Assembly: GCA_950022655.1 (NCBI GenBank)
Contig: OX465587.1
Coordinates: 26,105,716-26,169,715 of the forward strand
Length of the DNA stretch: 64,000 nt
Direction of reading: 5' to 3'
Source: Alentia gelatinosa
Taxonomy: Eukaryota; Annelida; Polychaeta; Phyllodocida; Polynoidae
Below, piece by piece: positions 15,001 through 39,036 of the stretch; within the stretch, counting starts at the first letter, position 1; the number at the start of each line of letters is the position of its first letter. The translations under genes were made by a program, and so were the position numbers. Under the pieces are notes generated by a model. It had not been told where the DNA came from and did no database searches. It saw only the letters and a program-made list of their open reading frames with translations.

Positions 15001-18000
15001 GACCGACACTGGCACCCTGAGCATGTATGTTACCACTTATGTTGGCAGTGGGAAACCCGTGTGAAATGTCGTCGCTGGCCGAGACGAAGGCGGAGAAGTG
15101 GGCCGGGCGACTGAAGCTGAGTCAGACCCTCAACCGCTACAACACGAGACAGTTCTCACGTGTCTACCCGAAAGGCAAACGGATCGACTCCTCCAACTAC
15201 GACCCAACACCCATGTGGTCAGCCGGCTGTCAGCTGGTGGCGCTCAACTTTCAAACCCCAGGTCAGACGCAAATCCAAAGCATTTAGATCTCGTCCTCAT
15301 AATGCAGAGATGGCCACTCTTCACCCTTCCATTGAAATCCATGTTTTTATTTCCAATATATGAAAATCTTTTTCGTTGTGTAAGATACATATGATAATAA
15401 TTGGGCCTTATCCATTTAAACAAAACAGTGGTTTCAACCTCCCCATAGACCCTCAACCCAATGCAGTAGCTGATACTGATATGTTTTCTATGTTATCTTG
15501 GTCTCTCCGTTGCCACATGAAAAATATATTCATCTTTTCATCTGACCACAACTGGCATCCGTGACACTGTCTTAATTATATTAGCTGTTCTTTGCCGTAA
15601 CATTTCAGACTATGCTGTTTCAAGGCAGCATCGTAGAATTGTTGGGGTTAATTTCCCCACCGACTAGTGCACTGAAAAATTAAAAACCATAAGAGTATTT
15701 TGAAATGATATCTTATATATGTTTGTTATATCGGTATAATGGATTGTGCATGGAAAATGGCAGCCATCTGCGAGCTCTATTATACGCTATGTCACATTCT
15801 TTATCATTGGTACAAGATATAAAGCACTTCCTTGAATTCCTTTCAAATATCTAAACATGAAATGATAACGAGGTGTCATTTACTTAACGATTAATGCCGG
15901 TGAATATCAATATGTAAAAAAAAATTGTCATCAATTAAGAATGATTTCTATTTCTTTAAAATAGATAATAAAAAGCGGGACCTTGTTTAAGCTCTGTGTC
16001 CTACAGTGAAAGTCATATATGTAGAAATATAGGTGTCAATGTGATAAAATCACAATTCTTGAAATTAGCGATATTTGATTAACATTTTGCAAATTCTAGA
16101 CTTGCCGATGCAGCTCAATCATGGAAGATTCCTCTCAAATGGAGGGTAAGTATAAAAATACACATAGATTCATTCTTAAGAATAAATCTAGGAGGTTGTT
16201 CAGTGGTATTTTCTAAAATGAGCGATATGATAAGATGTTCTGAAAAATCTAAGATAGGATATTGCATTCCCCTGAAGGTTTTACTCTTATCAATTCCATA
16301 GTTAGTGTTGTCCATGAGGATATAACTCATTGTAACAAGGTTTTACTTTATGACAACTGTAGGTGGAACTGGCCTTTACGATCTAGCTCATTATCACAAG
16401 GTTTTACTATATTACTTCTATATGTGGAATTGGCCTTTAAGAACCAGCTCATTATTACAAAGTTTTAATATTACTTCTGTAGGTGGAATTGGCCTTTGAA
16501 AAATACTCTATGTAACAATGTCTATTACTTCCACAGTTGTGGCTATGTCCTGAAACCAGACTTCATGAATAGAAAGGAATTTGATCCCCAAAAGCAGAAT
16601 CAGCTGAGAGGAGTGGACCCCATGAGCATCTCTATCACGGTGAGAAACCTTCTCTAACAACCTCACAACTCAGAGAAGACAGTTTCCAACTTGTCCATAC
16701 CAAACCCATGTTTTCAGTTTCAATATATACTGCATATATGTATATTCTTTTTATTATTTAAAGTAATTTTAAGACCCCATTGAAAATGTATGGACTCAGT
16801 AAACCATGACCCATTATATAAAACCTGTCAGATACCATAACTGCAGTATAAGGATTCAAATCTGTGGTATACGGCCTCAAAACCATGGTATACGTGAAAA
16901 ATAGTCCCTTTGATCTATAGAACAAAGAATTGGTCCCTTTTGGTATACCCTTCAATATGGCAATTAGTGGGTTTGATTTATTCCAAACGATGGAAAATAA
17001 ATACAACAAACGATGATTATTGTCTATATAAACATTGAGTGCAATAAAAGATCATACGAAAAAAGAAGAAGAAGAAGAAAAAAAATGAGACACCGTGTTC
17101 CTTTTGATTGTTCATGCTGTAGGTACTGGGAGCTCGAAACCTGCCAAAGCGAGGACGTGACATTCCGTGCTCCTACGTGGAGATCGCCATTCATGGCTGC
17201 CCCTACGACTCCAAGTTCAACAGGTCCACCACAGGCATTAAGAGTGAGTTCTTCTATCAACTCCTTGTGGTATGGAGTCGCGGGTATGAGGGTGTAGACC
17301 AAAGGCATGAGATTTTCCCGGATTCTCTTCTCTTCTTTTATTTACATCCCAAGGCCAAGGGTCATTCTTAAAATCAAGATTAATCCTAGGTGAAATAATT
17401 TTTGGGAGTGGGGGTTAAAAATGAAAATATGAAAGATGGTGAGCAATATTCCGGGTTTTTCTTTCAATTTCCCATTCTCTTGCCTTTGTAGGTGAAGCTT
17501 GTGTGTGTATAGATGCAATTATCTAGAACAAAAATATCATACTTGTCTGTTCCAAAATGGTAAGATCTTAGCCGCCGGTAAAACACAAGAAATTCTACCC
17601 AAAGTCTACACACCAACCTATCACCGATTCAACCAATCACTACTCCATCTCCTGGTTAGTTTTATACCGAGTCCGTTTTAGACCCGTTGATGTAGAAACA
17701 TGCTCTGCTCTGTTTCAGATGGGAACGGCTTGAACCCGGTGTGGAAGGAGTCCTGCATCTTTGACATCATTAACCCAGACATGGCGCTCATTCACTTCAC
17801 TGTCAATGACTCGGACATCTTCGGAGACCCGAACTTCTTAGGCCAAGCTACTTATTCCGTGAACTCACTTCGCAGTGGTATGTACAATGGGGAAACTGAC
17901 TGGGCATTTGATCTGTTTATTGTTAGGAACTCCCGGACCGGCAAATACTTGCCCCCACGCCGTTAGGTGGGACGGGCGTATTTAGGAATCCGGGAGTGAG

Positions 18001-19503
18001 TAACAGATATCATATAAAATGCCTGGTCGATTTTCCCTTTATTAAACACCTTCAAATATTTTAGATTGATAAGAAATTACCAACACAATGTAACTGCCAC
18101 TAAAAGCACAGTATACAGCACACTGTGCCGTACATCATTTTTATGAGGTTAAAAACATTCTTCATTTCCTAGATGGTGAGTTTGAACAGGCTTCTCATAA
18201 CAAGGCATGGGAAGTTAATCATAATGTATCACAGTCCTCTCATGTCACATTCAGTTCAAAGATATAGTAGTCCACATCTCTGATCATTGCCAAGTTAAAC
18301 TCTATGAAAACTGTCACCATTGATTTATATACGTTGGTAGGTTATCGGCCTATTATGATTTTCTTGTTAAATTCATTCTAAACTTTCACCATTGCTGTAT
18401 GTATTTTGATAGGCTACCGGTCGGTTCCTTTAAGGAATGGTTATGGTGAGATCCAACTGGCCTCTTTGCTGATCCACATCGAGCTAGGAAACCCACAGGT
18501 TAGTAACCTTAGATACAGTTCCCTCCCTGCCTGCCTCCCTCCCTCCCTGCCTGCCTCCCTCCCACCCTCCCTTCCATTTTGTGTTTCCAAATCTTTGTCT
18601 ATGACTATGATATTCTGCGGATAACACTACATAAAGTGGTAACGATATACAATTCTAGGTCTCCTCACTCATTGACGCCATTAGAACAGTGTTTTGAATC
18701 TCCCTACAGACTCTCATCCCCACATCATGGCCTACACAGATGTGTTTTCCCTGATCCGTGGTCTCTCAGATGCCGCAAATTCCATATGAAAAATATTTCC
18801 ATTTCTCTCTGATGCCAGCTGGCATGCCTGTATGTATCACAATATGCGACGGGGGCGAATATAAAAATATCTCAATGTATAACGTGTTTGCAGGAGGACT
18901 ACCAGGATGTGTATACGACCATACAGAAGCTGCAGGAGGAGCAGTACTCCATACAGTACCAGGTGGAGGAGAACCAGCTCGCCGGCAACACCGCCGAGGC
19001 GGAGCGCCTCCGGAGAGAGCTCCACGGCATGCGGGATAACCTGGAGGACATGAAGATGGAGCGCAAGAACAGGTTTGTGCATTTTCTGTTATTTTTTTAG
19101 TCCCAATTACTATTTAAGTCCACGGTGTAGAGATTAAGAAGCTTGAGTGTTTGGGCTTATGGAAATAAGATTTCAAGGGAGTTGAAGGCTTTGGGCTCAT
19201 AAAGAGATGGATACTTCCGGACAGAGAAAAACATTAATAGTGAATCCTTCTACCCTGAAAATTAGAAATCATAATAGATACCTGTCTGATATTGTAATTG
19301 TATACCAACCTATTTACGAGTAAATAGGGTCGGGGAAAAGTTATTTTTAGTGTTTTTCTAGTCTCAGCTACCTTCTGAATTCACGATATAGAGATTAAGG
19401 ACTTTGAAAGCAAAATTTCGTTAGAAAACGATATCGATATTTCTCTTCCAGGATCAGGCAGAAGGGGAGAAAGAGACCGGTCGCCAACCAGAAGTCAAGA
19501 TAA
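85..19503 (+). CDS. PLCG1: Phospholipase C gamma, 3' 22 exons (5' part outside window)
   Basis: Hydrolyses PtdIns(4,5)P2 to IP3 and diacylglycerol downstream of tyrosine kinases. Exons: 85-202, 1130-1298, 1666-1717, 2199-2266, 4059-4157, 5498-5655, 6919-7119, 7586-7702, 8462-8642, 9027-9089, 10002-10108, 10409-10548, 11949-12100, 12989-13097, 15049-15261, 16100-16145, 16537-16639, 17123-17243, 17719-17877, 18413-18498, 18894-19072, 19452-19503 (TAA at 19501). All introns are GT-AG, phases match at every junction, and the joined frame is open for 896 codons. Domain order: end of X-box (catalytic His in [11 protein letters not shown]), first half of split PH, N-SH2 (GAFLVR), C-SH2 (GTFLIRKR), Tyr-rich linker, SH3 ([16 protein letters not shown]), second half of PH, Y-box ([14 protein letters not shown]), C2, then a coiled coil and basic tail. 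Vertebrates have two paralogues; an invertebrate would have one co-orthologue, so the symbol means PLC-gamma generically. The start and EF hands lie upstream of the window. Confidence 0.96.
300..598. repeat. Dispersed repeat copy A carrying a palindromic insertion
   Basis: The segment beginning 'cccattgaaaatgtatgg' and running to 'ttattgtctat' matches, with divergence, 16,770-17,035 on the same strand; both lie in PLC-gamma introns. Copy A is interrupted at about 475-578 by a foldback sequence. A perfect 14-bp inverted repeat (ttttgtggacaggc at 481-494, its complement at 559-572) encloses a second near-palindrome. Copy B lacks it and serves as the empty site. Confidence 0.75.
475..578. mobile_element. 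Foldback MITE about 100 bp, inserted in repeat copy A
   Basis: Terminal 14-bp perfect inverted repeats at 481-494 and 559-572 extend outward with one mismatch to cgatg/catcg. The interior arms (aaaccactcgcggttgac and gtcaacctctcgtggttt) also pair. The related repeat at 16,770-17,035 runs uninterrupted through this point (cgatgattattgtctat), which dates this as an insertion. The short flanking duplication is probably cgat. The transposon superfamily was not identified. Confidence 0.65.
664..710 (+). promoter_or_regulatory. TATA box with CRE-like and AP-1-like sites inside a PLC-gamma intron
   Basis: TATAAATA at 703-710 is preceded by TGACTCA (AP-1 type) at 692-698 and TGACGT (CRE half site) at 664-669, and followed by a GC-rich stretch. 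The layout is that of a core promoter and could be the U3/R part of a solo LTR ending near 'cgttaca' at about 955, or an internal PLC-gamma promoter. No matching left LTR end was found. Confidence 0.4.
1735..2115. repeat. Degenerate tandem repeat, unit about 60 bp
   Basis: The phrase 'accaccatgtagttaacctgctatatattactcacaataag' recurs about six times with many substitutions, for example at 1760, 1806, 1850, 1890, 1950 and 2060. It lies in the intron between PLC-gamma exons 1666-1717 and 2199-2266. Confidence 0.6.
2590..3180. repeat. TG-rich minisatellite
   Basis: Repeated variants of 'tatgtctgtgtgtatgatttagtgtatgagtgtctc' fill this intronic stretch, giving an open but meaningless frame of Val/Cys/Tyr-rich peptides. 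No coding signal. The rest of the intron (3,180-4,058) shows nothing recognisable. Confidence 0.7.
4294..4545 (+). mobile_element. tRNA-derived SINE
   Basis: The head resembles a tRNA gene: an A box-like 'tagctcagtggttaaggc' at about 4,302 and, about 60 bp on, a B box-like 'ggttgagttcc'. It cannot fold as a functional tRNA because the anticodon region is expanded. The body ('cttctccttcacccccagcagtggtagatt' onward, then 'aaggccaat') recurs at 8,115-8,275 and, reversed, at 45,060-45,300. Confidence 0.7.
8115..8275 (+). mobile_element. 5'-truncated SINE copy
   Basis: Shares the body of the SINE at 4,294-4,545 (ctcttctccttcaccaccag, agtggtagctttcctgc, aaaggccaattgttcccac) but lacks the tRNA-like head. 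It lies in the intron between the two C-SH2 exons. Confidence 0.6.
9027..9089 (+). other. PLC-gamma exon for the cSH2-SH3 linker
   Basis: This 63-bp, phase 0-0 exon encodes 21 residues between the C-SH2 and SH3 domains. It contains five tyrosines, including the cluster [13 protein letters not shown]. In vertebrate PLC-gamma1 the same linker carries the activating phosphotyrosine (Tyr783), which binds back to the C-SH2. The exon therefore probably encodes the equivalent autoinhibition switch. Because it is symmetrical, skipping it would keep the frame; whether it is skipped is not known. Confidence 0.7.
10706..11640. repeat. Long dispersed repeat, copy 1 (with internal duplication)
   Basis: From 'ggtggacggttggtct' onward this matches 13,148-13,690 through several blocks in the same order: ggttatggctatagcctactgt, a poly-G tract, ttcaagtatttgttgaaag, gcactgacagttacttgtcc, aagtgtcattatttagg. 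The stretch at 11,520-11,625 (gtacagataggtatatgatttc, then tttagtatttt) repeats 10,812-10,905. No coding frame was found. Both copies lie in PLC-gamma introns. Confidence 0.75.
12425..12574. mobile_element. 150-bp MITE with perfect 20-bp terminal inverted repeats
   Basis: The left end ggccatccataaagtatgta (12,425-12,444) is the exact reverse complement of the right end at 12,555-12,574. There is no coding capacity. Ends of the same family recur at 25,159 (edge of the DPM1 minisatellite) and, more diverged, at about 48,791. Confidence 0.85.
13148..13690. repeat. Long dispersed repeat, copy 2
   Basis: Same-orientation, diverged copy of 10,706-11,330, including an independently sized poly-G run at about 13,267-13,285. 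The element type was not identified; there are no obvious terminal repeats. Confidence 0.75.
13749..14103. mobile_element. piggyBac-like MITE (TTAA-flanked)
   Basis: TTAA at 13,749 is followed by ccccttaagg, and the right end reads cttaaaggg then TTAA at 14,100, so short inverted ends sit inside TTAA duplications as in piggyBac-type elements. Just inside the left end are three roughly 30-bp repeats with hairpins of the form atgcc(t/c)ggaggcat. A similar layout is seen at 61,347-61,711. Confidence 0.6.
14630..14885. repeat. Dispersed repeat, copy 1 of an inverted pair
   Basis: Blocks 'gaggcgatagctgagtgaat', 'acacgaatatgtttct', 'tatctgtttatc.cccattga' and 'gtactcgcaagcctgttgag' reappear in reverse complement and the same order at 52,573-52,775, inside a SPO11 intron. 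This copy carries an extra internal segment near 14,725-14,765. Confidence 0.75.
15270..16099. other. PLC-gamma intron without recognisable genes
   Basis: Only diverged dispersed-repeat phrases were found: 'ttccattgaaatccatgtttttat' near 15,328 resembles 5,710, and 'catgaaaaatatattcatcttttcatctgaccacaactggcatcc' resembles 18,783-18,832. There is no coding signal. Confidence 0.5.
16770..17035. repeat. Dispersed repeat copy B (uninterrupted)
   Basis: Matches 300-475 and 576-598 (cccattgaaaatgtatgg, aaaacctgtcagataccata, tatggcaatta, gggttt.atttattc, caacaaacgatga). It contains extra 'ggtatacg' repeats in the middle. Confidence 0.75.
18519..18572. repeat. Pyrimidine-rich (CCCT/GCCT) microsatellite
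   Basis: Repeats of ccctccctgcctgcct begin 21 bp after the donor of PLC-gamma exon 18413-18498. The strand asymmetry is strong; no function can be read from it. Confidence 0.8.
18894..19503 (+). other. PLC-gamma C-terminal coiled-coil exon and basic tail exon
   Basis: Exon 18894-19072 encodes about 60 residues that are almost entirely charged or helix-forming, with heptad-like spacing ([19 protein letters not shown] and [18 protein letters not shown]). The last exon, 19452-19503, adds a 17-residue tail rich in Arg and Lys ([17 protein letters not shown]) and the stop codon. The vertebrate PLC-gamma C terminus is not a coiled coil of this kind. This looks like an invertebrate-type extension after C2, possibly for self-association or membrane contact (inference). 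Confidence 0.75.
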
Positions 19504-20865
19504 TGGCCAGGAGGCCAACCAGGTCCTCTAATTCGATGCAGCAACTATCTAAACTGTGTACTATGTCGCCCATATTGCCGATATCGTGATTACTGTGGTG
19601 TTCAAAGTCTAAACAAGTGTTGACATGTATAGATGTAGGGAAATAGGTATTACTCATATGTGAGATCCGTGAAAGGAGAAGACAATTTAGAATGGAAAAT
19701 GGAGGACACCATATTGAGAAATCAGTGTAGAAATTAGAAGGAACTTCATCGAGTTCCATAGATACTGAAGAAATGTGAGGGGTTTATGTATTGATCTGGT
19801 GTGTTTCGTTATGATATCAGATGTGCCAACTTGTTTATTTGACCCTAAATATAGTATACATACATCTTTATGTCTGAAGTTAACTTTGGTTTTATTTGTG
19901 GCTTGCAACCAAAAGTTGAAATGTTGAGAAGGGTCCTCCCATATATGCCAATGTCTAAAAACAGCTCGGGGTAAAAGAAACATTGATGTCCTTTTCTTGT
20001 ATGTTTGTTTTCACATCGGGCGATTTTGAAGTAAACAATCTATTCTTTACCCATATTTTGTGAAAGCGAATAAGCTTGCTCATTTACTTGTCTAAAGTCG
20101 ACAACAGAAAGTAAAATTGAATATCTAATCGTTTACTACAGATTCGGAGTGTTCATATTTTCCTATCTCACGATATGGCCAACTTTGAAAGCTGCTTCCC
20201 ATTACTTAACCCTACTTTAAGTAACAGAAGGTGCCAGTTGATAATTGCTCTAACCATTCCATAACACTATTGTCTGTGCTTTTACCTCGTCGAACAATGT
20301 TCATACAGGATGTTTATGCTGATTATGTGATAATATATATTTCTAAAATGTAAGTCTAAGAAAAAACGGAGCTCATCGTTGATGATTAATGAAAGGGCAC
20401 GATGCGTGATTAAGGTGGAAACGCTTACAAGTATATTTTTCCACAAAACTTATTTAGAATTGAAGATATTTCTCGATATATGATTTATATGCATGCGATA
20501 TTTAATGTTTTATAAGACGTTATATCCAGCATGCAAACCTAGTGTATTTTTGTAAGCATGTCACGCAGAAAGCCAAAAATCGTTTATTCGTGGAAAATAA
20601 TTATATTAAAGAATTTAAAATCAACATATCAATATGATACACAACTCACCGGTATCGGTGATTACCGTCCACTCTGTCAGTGCAATACAAGAACGTTTTA
20701 CAAATCCTAAAGTTTAGGCGTTAACCAGGATGCCATTCAGGTCTGTTGCAGAATTCACAAGCTTTCTTCTGACCTACCCTCGAGCCCACCACTCACGTAC
20801 CCATCAGTCATCACTAGTAGTGTGCAGCTAGTTCCTAATTGTATTTTTGGTCCAATCGGTTAAAT
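19504..20865 (+). other. PLC-gamma 3' UTR and downstream flank
   Basis: No coding signal. The first poly(A)-signal-like hexamer I noticed is a variant ATTAAA at 20,605-20,610, about 1.1 kb past the stop, so the 3' UTR end is uncertain. Confidence 0.35.
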
Positions 20866-21071
20866 CCCGTTCACACTGTGCTACTGGAGGTGCTTGCGAG
20901 CGGGTACTTTTTCTACTCGCAGATTGGAGGTACCTAGTACGTCCAGGCGCAGACTAACGGGAAGTGCGCAGTTCACACTGTACGCTTTGCGGCTCTAGGC
21001 GTTCGCAGGTACCTCCATTGTGCGACTGGGCGTACTTTATAGGTACTTTCCGTTGCCCAGTGTGAACGAGG
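20866..21071. mobile_element. Short inverted-repeat element (cgttcacactg ends)
   Basis: The left end cccgttcacactgtg is mirrored by the right end ccagtgtgaacgagg. The interior repeats 'cagttcacactgtacgc' and several 'ggtacct' motifs. It is non-coding and sits 20 bp from the next MITE. Confidence 0.6.
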
Positions 21072-21090
21072 CATTATGGTCGGAAACATA

Positions 21091-21235
21091 TACAGAAAAA
21101 CCCCGCTTCTGGGACACCTCGCTTAAGGGGACATTTTTTTCGGAACAGAAATCTTTATTTAGTTTATTTTATCCCCGCTTAAGGGGGCACTTTGCTCGGA
21201 ACGGAGGGTGCCCCCTTAAGCGGGGTTTTACTGTA
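21091..21235. mobile_element. pogo/Tigger-like MITE
   Basis: The left end tacagaaaaaccccgctt and right end aagcggggttttactgta are inverted repeats with one mismatch, beginning and ending in TA. 'CAGTA(A/G)AACC'-type ends are typical of pogo-like Tc1/mariner elements (established). One end of a similar element lies at about 46,812-46,838. Confidence 0.7.
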
Positions 21236-22721
21236 TTGTGTGAGGCCATACCAGTTGTCATTGTGGCGGCACCTGTAGTGCTAGCTACGTACCAGGATTA
21301 CTTTAAAGGAGTAATTTGGTGACTTTAAATTTGACTGGAGGCAAGAGTAGGCTCTATTTCATGCATATATCTATCCGGATCCAGTGGTCGGGTAATACAG
21401 ATGTTACCGTTCAGCGTGCCATGCAGTGCATTGTTCAGTTAAGGCCGTCACTCGGTCACGACGCGTAGTCTAGCCTCATACCTATGATACACACTATATT
21501 CGCTCTTCGAGTTTGAATAATGGGTGTGATGGCAAGGCTCTTTTATTCCAAAAATGAAAAAGATATGATTGCTGGGACAGTGTAGAGTGTTGTAATATCC
21601 AGTATGTCTAGTTGATAATTCTCTTAGTTTCATAAAGATAGGTATGTGCTGACCAAGCCTGCCAATGTGTTATTGTGCAAGGTTGTGTGGTATTCAAGTG
21701 TTATCTAAACCATGTCTGAAGTATTACAAGTTTAACCCACCAAATTGGAGCAGGAGCACTCACTCTTTCCTCAAGAACTTATTTAAATACGAGAAGGGAT
21801 GTAGGGATAGAGCGTTTCATCTTTGGGCCCAAAATGATTTCCAGCCGGCTCACATCAGAGAAGTGGTCAGAGTGTCTAGTTCTATGCTCACATCAATATT
21901 AATTCTACTTAGAAAAATCGGCCGATAAGTCCAAATGACAAGGAAAGTGGCATCCCTGTTACATTCGTGTTTAGAGGGGTATTTTCTTCTAAGAATACAT
22001 GTATTTGGATAGAGAAGACATTTAACGTCCATGTTGCTTTCCCCCTGTTGTATTCACTCGGCTCTCTAGAAGTAATTACAAGACAATATCTTCATCGGAT
22101 CGATTCCATTATTACAGAGTAGAAGTGTTTTGTTTTCAAAATGATTTATGTTTTACATTAGGTTACCGGGAAAGTCGCAGCATTTGTTTTCTTTAACATT
22201 TTTCGGCCATTTTGGGTTACACTCTTGCCTCAGTTATATTTAAGGGGTCTGCTACGTTCCCCTGATAATACCCTGCACGAATTTATATTTTGCATCAAGT
22301 TTCTTATATTTGAGAAAATGGGAGAACGTAAAATATTAGCAGAAATGTACCGTTTATATCTACTTGTGAAGTGACGTCATATTTGATGCATTTAAAGTAC
22401 CAGGGATGTCAGCAGCCATTGAAGAAAATCCCTGAAATTATTTTCAGCCCCCCCCCCCCCCCAAGACTACAATGAATAAGCTTACTGGGAACTCAAAAAC
22501 GTTGAAAACTGTGTCCCCTGGTGAGTAGGACTGGTACTACAGTCTGTGCTCTTCAAGCAGAGCCTTACCTTCCATGTCCTAATGATGTTAGACCTAATAT
22601 GTGCAAGGGAGATTGTAGTATGAAGCTGGTTCCTGGTGTTATCTATTCATTCAAAGTGGTTTGTATGGTGACAGTGCGAGGGCTTCAGTGATTTCAGGGA
22701 TTTTTATCAGTGCATTATCTA

Positions 22722-22925
22722 TGGGAAGCTTTTCAGGGAAAACCCTGAAAATCATGGAAGTAATGATGCACACATTTATAGAGAAATGGATATATGCGGT
22801 TCCTAAAACACTAGGGATTGATATACACAGGTTCTTTTGAACCTTTTAAATAGTGAGAACAATATTTCTGTGTGTTATAAAAACCCTGATTTCAGGGATT
22901 TCCCTGAACTCTGACATCCCTGAAG
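22722..22925. repeat. Dispersed repeat, inverted copy of 63,820-64,000
   Basis: Segments 'gcttttcaggga', 'ggaagtaatgatgcacac', 'acactagggat' and 'aaatccctgaa' appear here in one orientation and as the reverse complement at the window's right edge. 'cagggatgtcag' phrases at 22,404, 33,682 and 54,592 may belong to the same family. Confidence 0.75.
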
Positions 22926-24968
22926 TACTTCAATGTAATACCGGTAACACTTGTGACAGATTTATGGTTAATATCAGGAAACCTTGCTGTCGGTCGATGT
23001 CATTTTCTAAGACAATCGTACCAATAATTATTTTATACATATATCTCAGTTATACCTACTTAGGACATAAAACTATATATATGCTATGTTATCACACATA
23101 TCAAAGGTAACCACTACAGGAACTTTTTCACACAAACAATTCTAATAACATACTGATTGGTAATTGTGTTCGAGTCAGCTGGTTCTCTGTTAATGGGTTT
23201 ATTACGCTATAGTAATGACCAGGATGATTTTGGATTTATGAAATAATAGCAGGCATACAGTGATAAGCAGGGGTGGGCTCGACCCGGCCACCTAGTGAGC
23301 CATCCTGCTGCCTCCCTGAGAGAATTCTGTGATGAAATTATTACTGCGATATAATCTGTAATAGACTGCTCACATACTCACTGTAGACACAGTGTACGAT
23401 AACTTCATCACGACATATAAATATTGACTGGATGATACGTGTATATAGCAAGGGCATTGAGCCCGCCACAAGAGCACGCCAGTGGTTCTCATACCCAAGG
23501 GTCTGATATGCCTGCATTGTAGTTCTGACTATTTTTACTCCGAATAGGTCGGTTTTGGACAGGAAAGAATAAAATGGGTTTGGGTTGTATAGATGTCCAC
23601 TTCAGAAGTGGTTTTGCCAGCTGTTTAAACAGCAGCGATCGTGTGACATGCTCTGGTTATATTGAGATGTGATTATATTTCTAGTAGTGGGGAGTGCTTT
23701 AGGGAAACCTACAGTGTGCCCATAGGATACTTACAGATTCTATATTTCTACTAAACTGTTATTCTTGTTGATTTTAGAAGTGTTGACTAACAAATAAACT
23801 AACAAAATATGAATTGGTGATTAGCTAGTTATTCTTCCCCTTCGAAACATTACCATTGGACGGTATGAGGTAACGCCATAAAGTGACTCCCATTGACTCT
23901 ATGTGGCAGAATCTTATTTCGAAATGATATACGGAAACTGGCTTACACTATACATATTCCGTGATCATGTAACTGAATAACCATGAAACAATAATTGGTC
24001 TAGTAATGTAATTTTATTATACTTTAAATTCATTCGAGTGTGGAGTATATATAGTGGTTGCGGGTATTTCATCCTGAAGTACTTTGTCTGGTTTATCCTA
24101 TTACTGCATTGTCTTTTCTATGACAGTGAAAAATAAAACAGTACGTCTCACCTACATTTTCTCCCTTACGGTTAGTGGTGTTAGCACTATAGATCGGCAA
24201 GATAATGTCAAGGACAACTCAAGTGTGAGATGGTTTTAAAATCTCTTGGCCTCACTCCAGTAGGAAATGCATGAGATATGTTAGATTTGTCTTATGTGGA
24301 AGTAACGCAGTAAAAGGTATTATCTCACCCCTGGTACAAGTTTAACTAGAGGATTAGTATTAAAAAAGAAAAATTCAACGATCCCACCGGTATAGTGACA
24401 ACACTACACCATGGTTGTGTCGGAGTGATGCGAGATGACGTCATATGTGATTGACCAATCAGCCCCCTGGATTTCAGAGGGCAGACATGACAACAGTAGC
24501 GAAATTTAAACGTTCCTAACTGGATTTGCGAAGTAATTTGAATTATTCTGATATTGTGATTCTATTCTCATGTCTGAAAGGGGTGAGATAAATCGAGAAC
24601 CACACTCGAATCGTAAAATAACCAATTCTCCACTCGTTTGGAGGCAAAGGCAAGTGATGATTGCAGCACATCCAAACTCGTGGAGTATTGTCTATTTATA
24701 CAATTCTCAATCCAGTTCTATATAATTTCTTCCAATTTTTACTGACAAAAATAGTTTGACACAAACGTAAAAATGAGGATTCTAATCATGACTTGCAGAC
24801 TGTTAGTCTATCTAGTTTGTGGAGGCATATGGTATTCACAAAATAAGGATCTATGTAATCATGAAAAATATTCCAATCACCTCTGGCATAATATACGCCA
24901 TTATATATATTTTTTCTCATATACACAGTTTGATATTTGTATTTACAAGTTATTTACAGCATGCTCTG
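22926..24968. other. Convergent intergenic region, no gene seen
   Basis: No exon-like sequence was found between PLC-gamma and DPM1. A CRE palindrome (TGACGTCA, about 24,434) and CCAAT (about 24,459) lie 20 bp apart. AATAAA on the minus strand (24,013-24,018) could end DPM1 transcripts, although it is about 950 bp past the stop. Confidence 0.4.
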
Positions 24969-38689
<13,721 letters not shown>

Positions 38690-39036
38690 TGAGAATTAAA
38701 ATTATCGTTAGTCTCTTTCCACACTGCACCACCACACTGCACCGCTCGAGCAACATACTGAAAACACGGTAATATGCTATCATGAAACATCACGAAATTT
38801 CATATGATTGTTTAAATATGGCATGAGTTGTCTCTGTGGAATGGTATCCACATGTCATGTCACATGATGCAAAGATAAAACTAGGAGCTAATGATATTTC
38901 CATTTACAATGGATGAGCGCGGTACTTCTAAAGAACAATAAACTCTCACATGATAATTTCAATTTTTCTTGGGTAGAGATCACCTTGTGTTGTAGCCTAT
39001 ATCTTTACCCTAAAAAATTTTTTTTACAAGACAATT

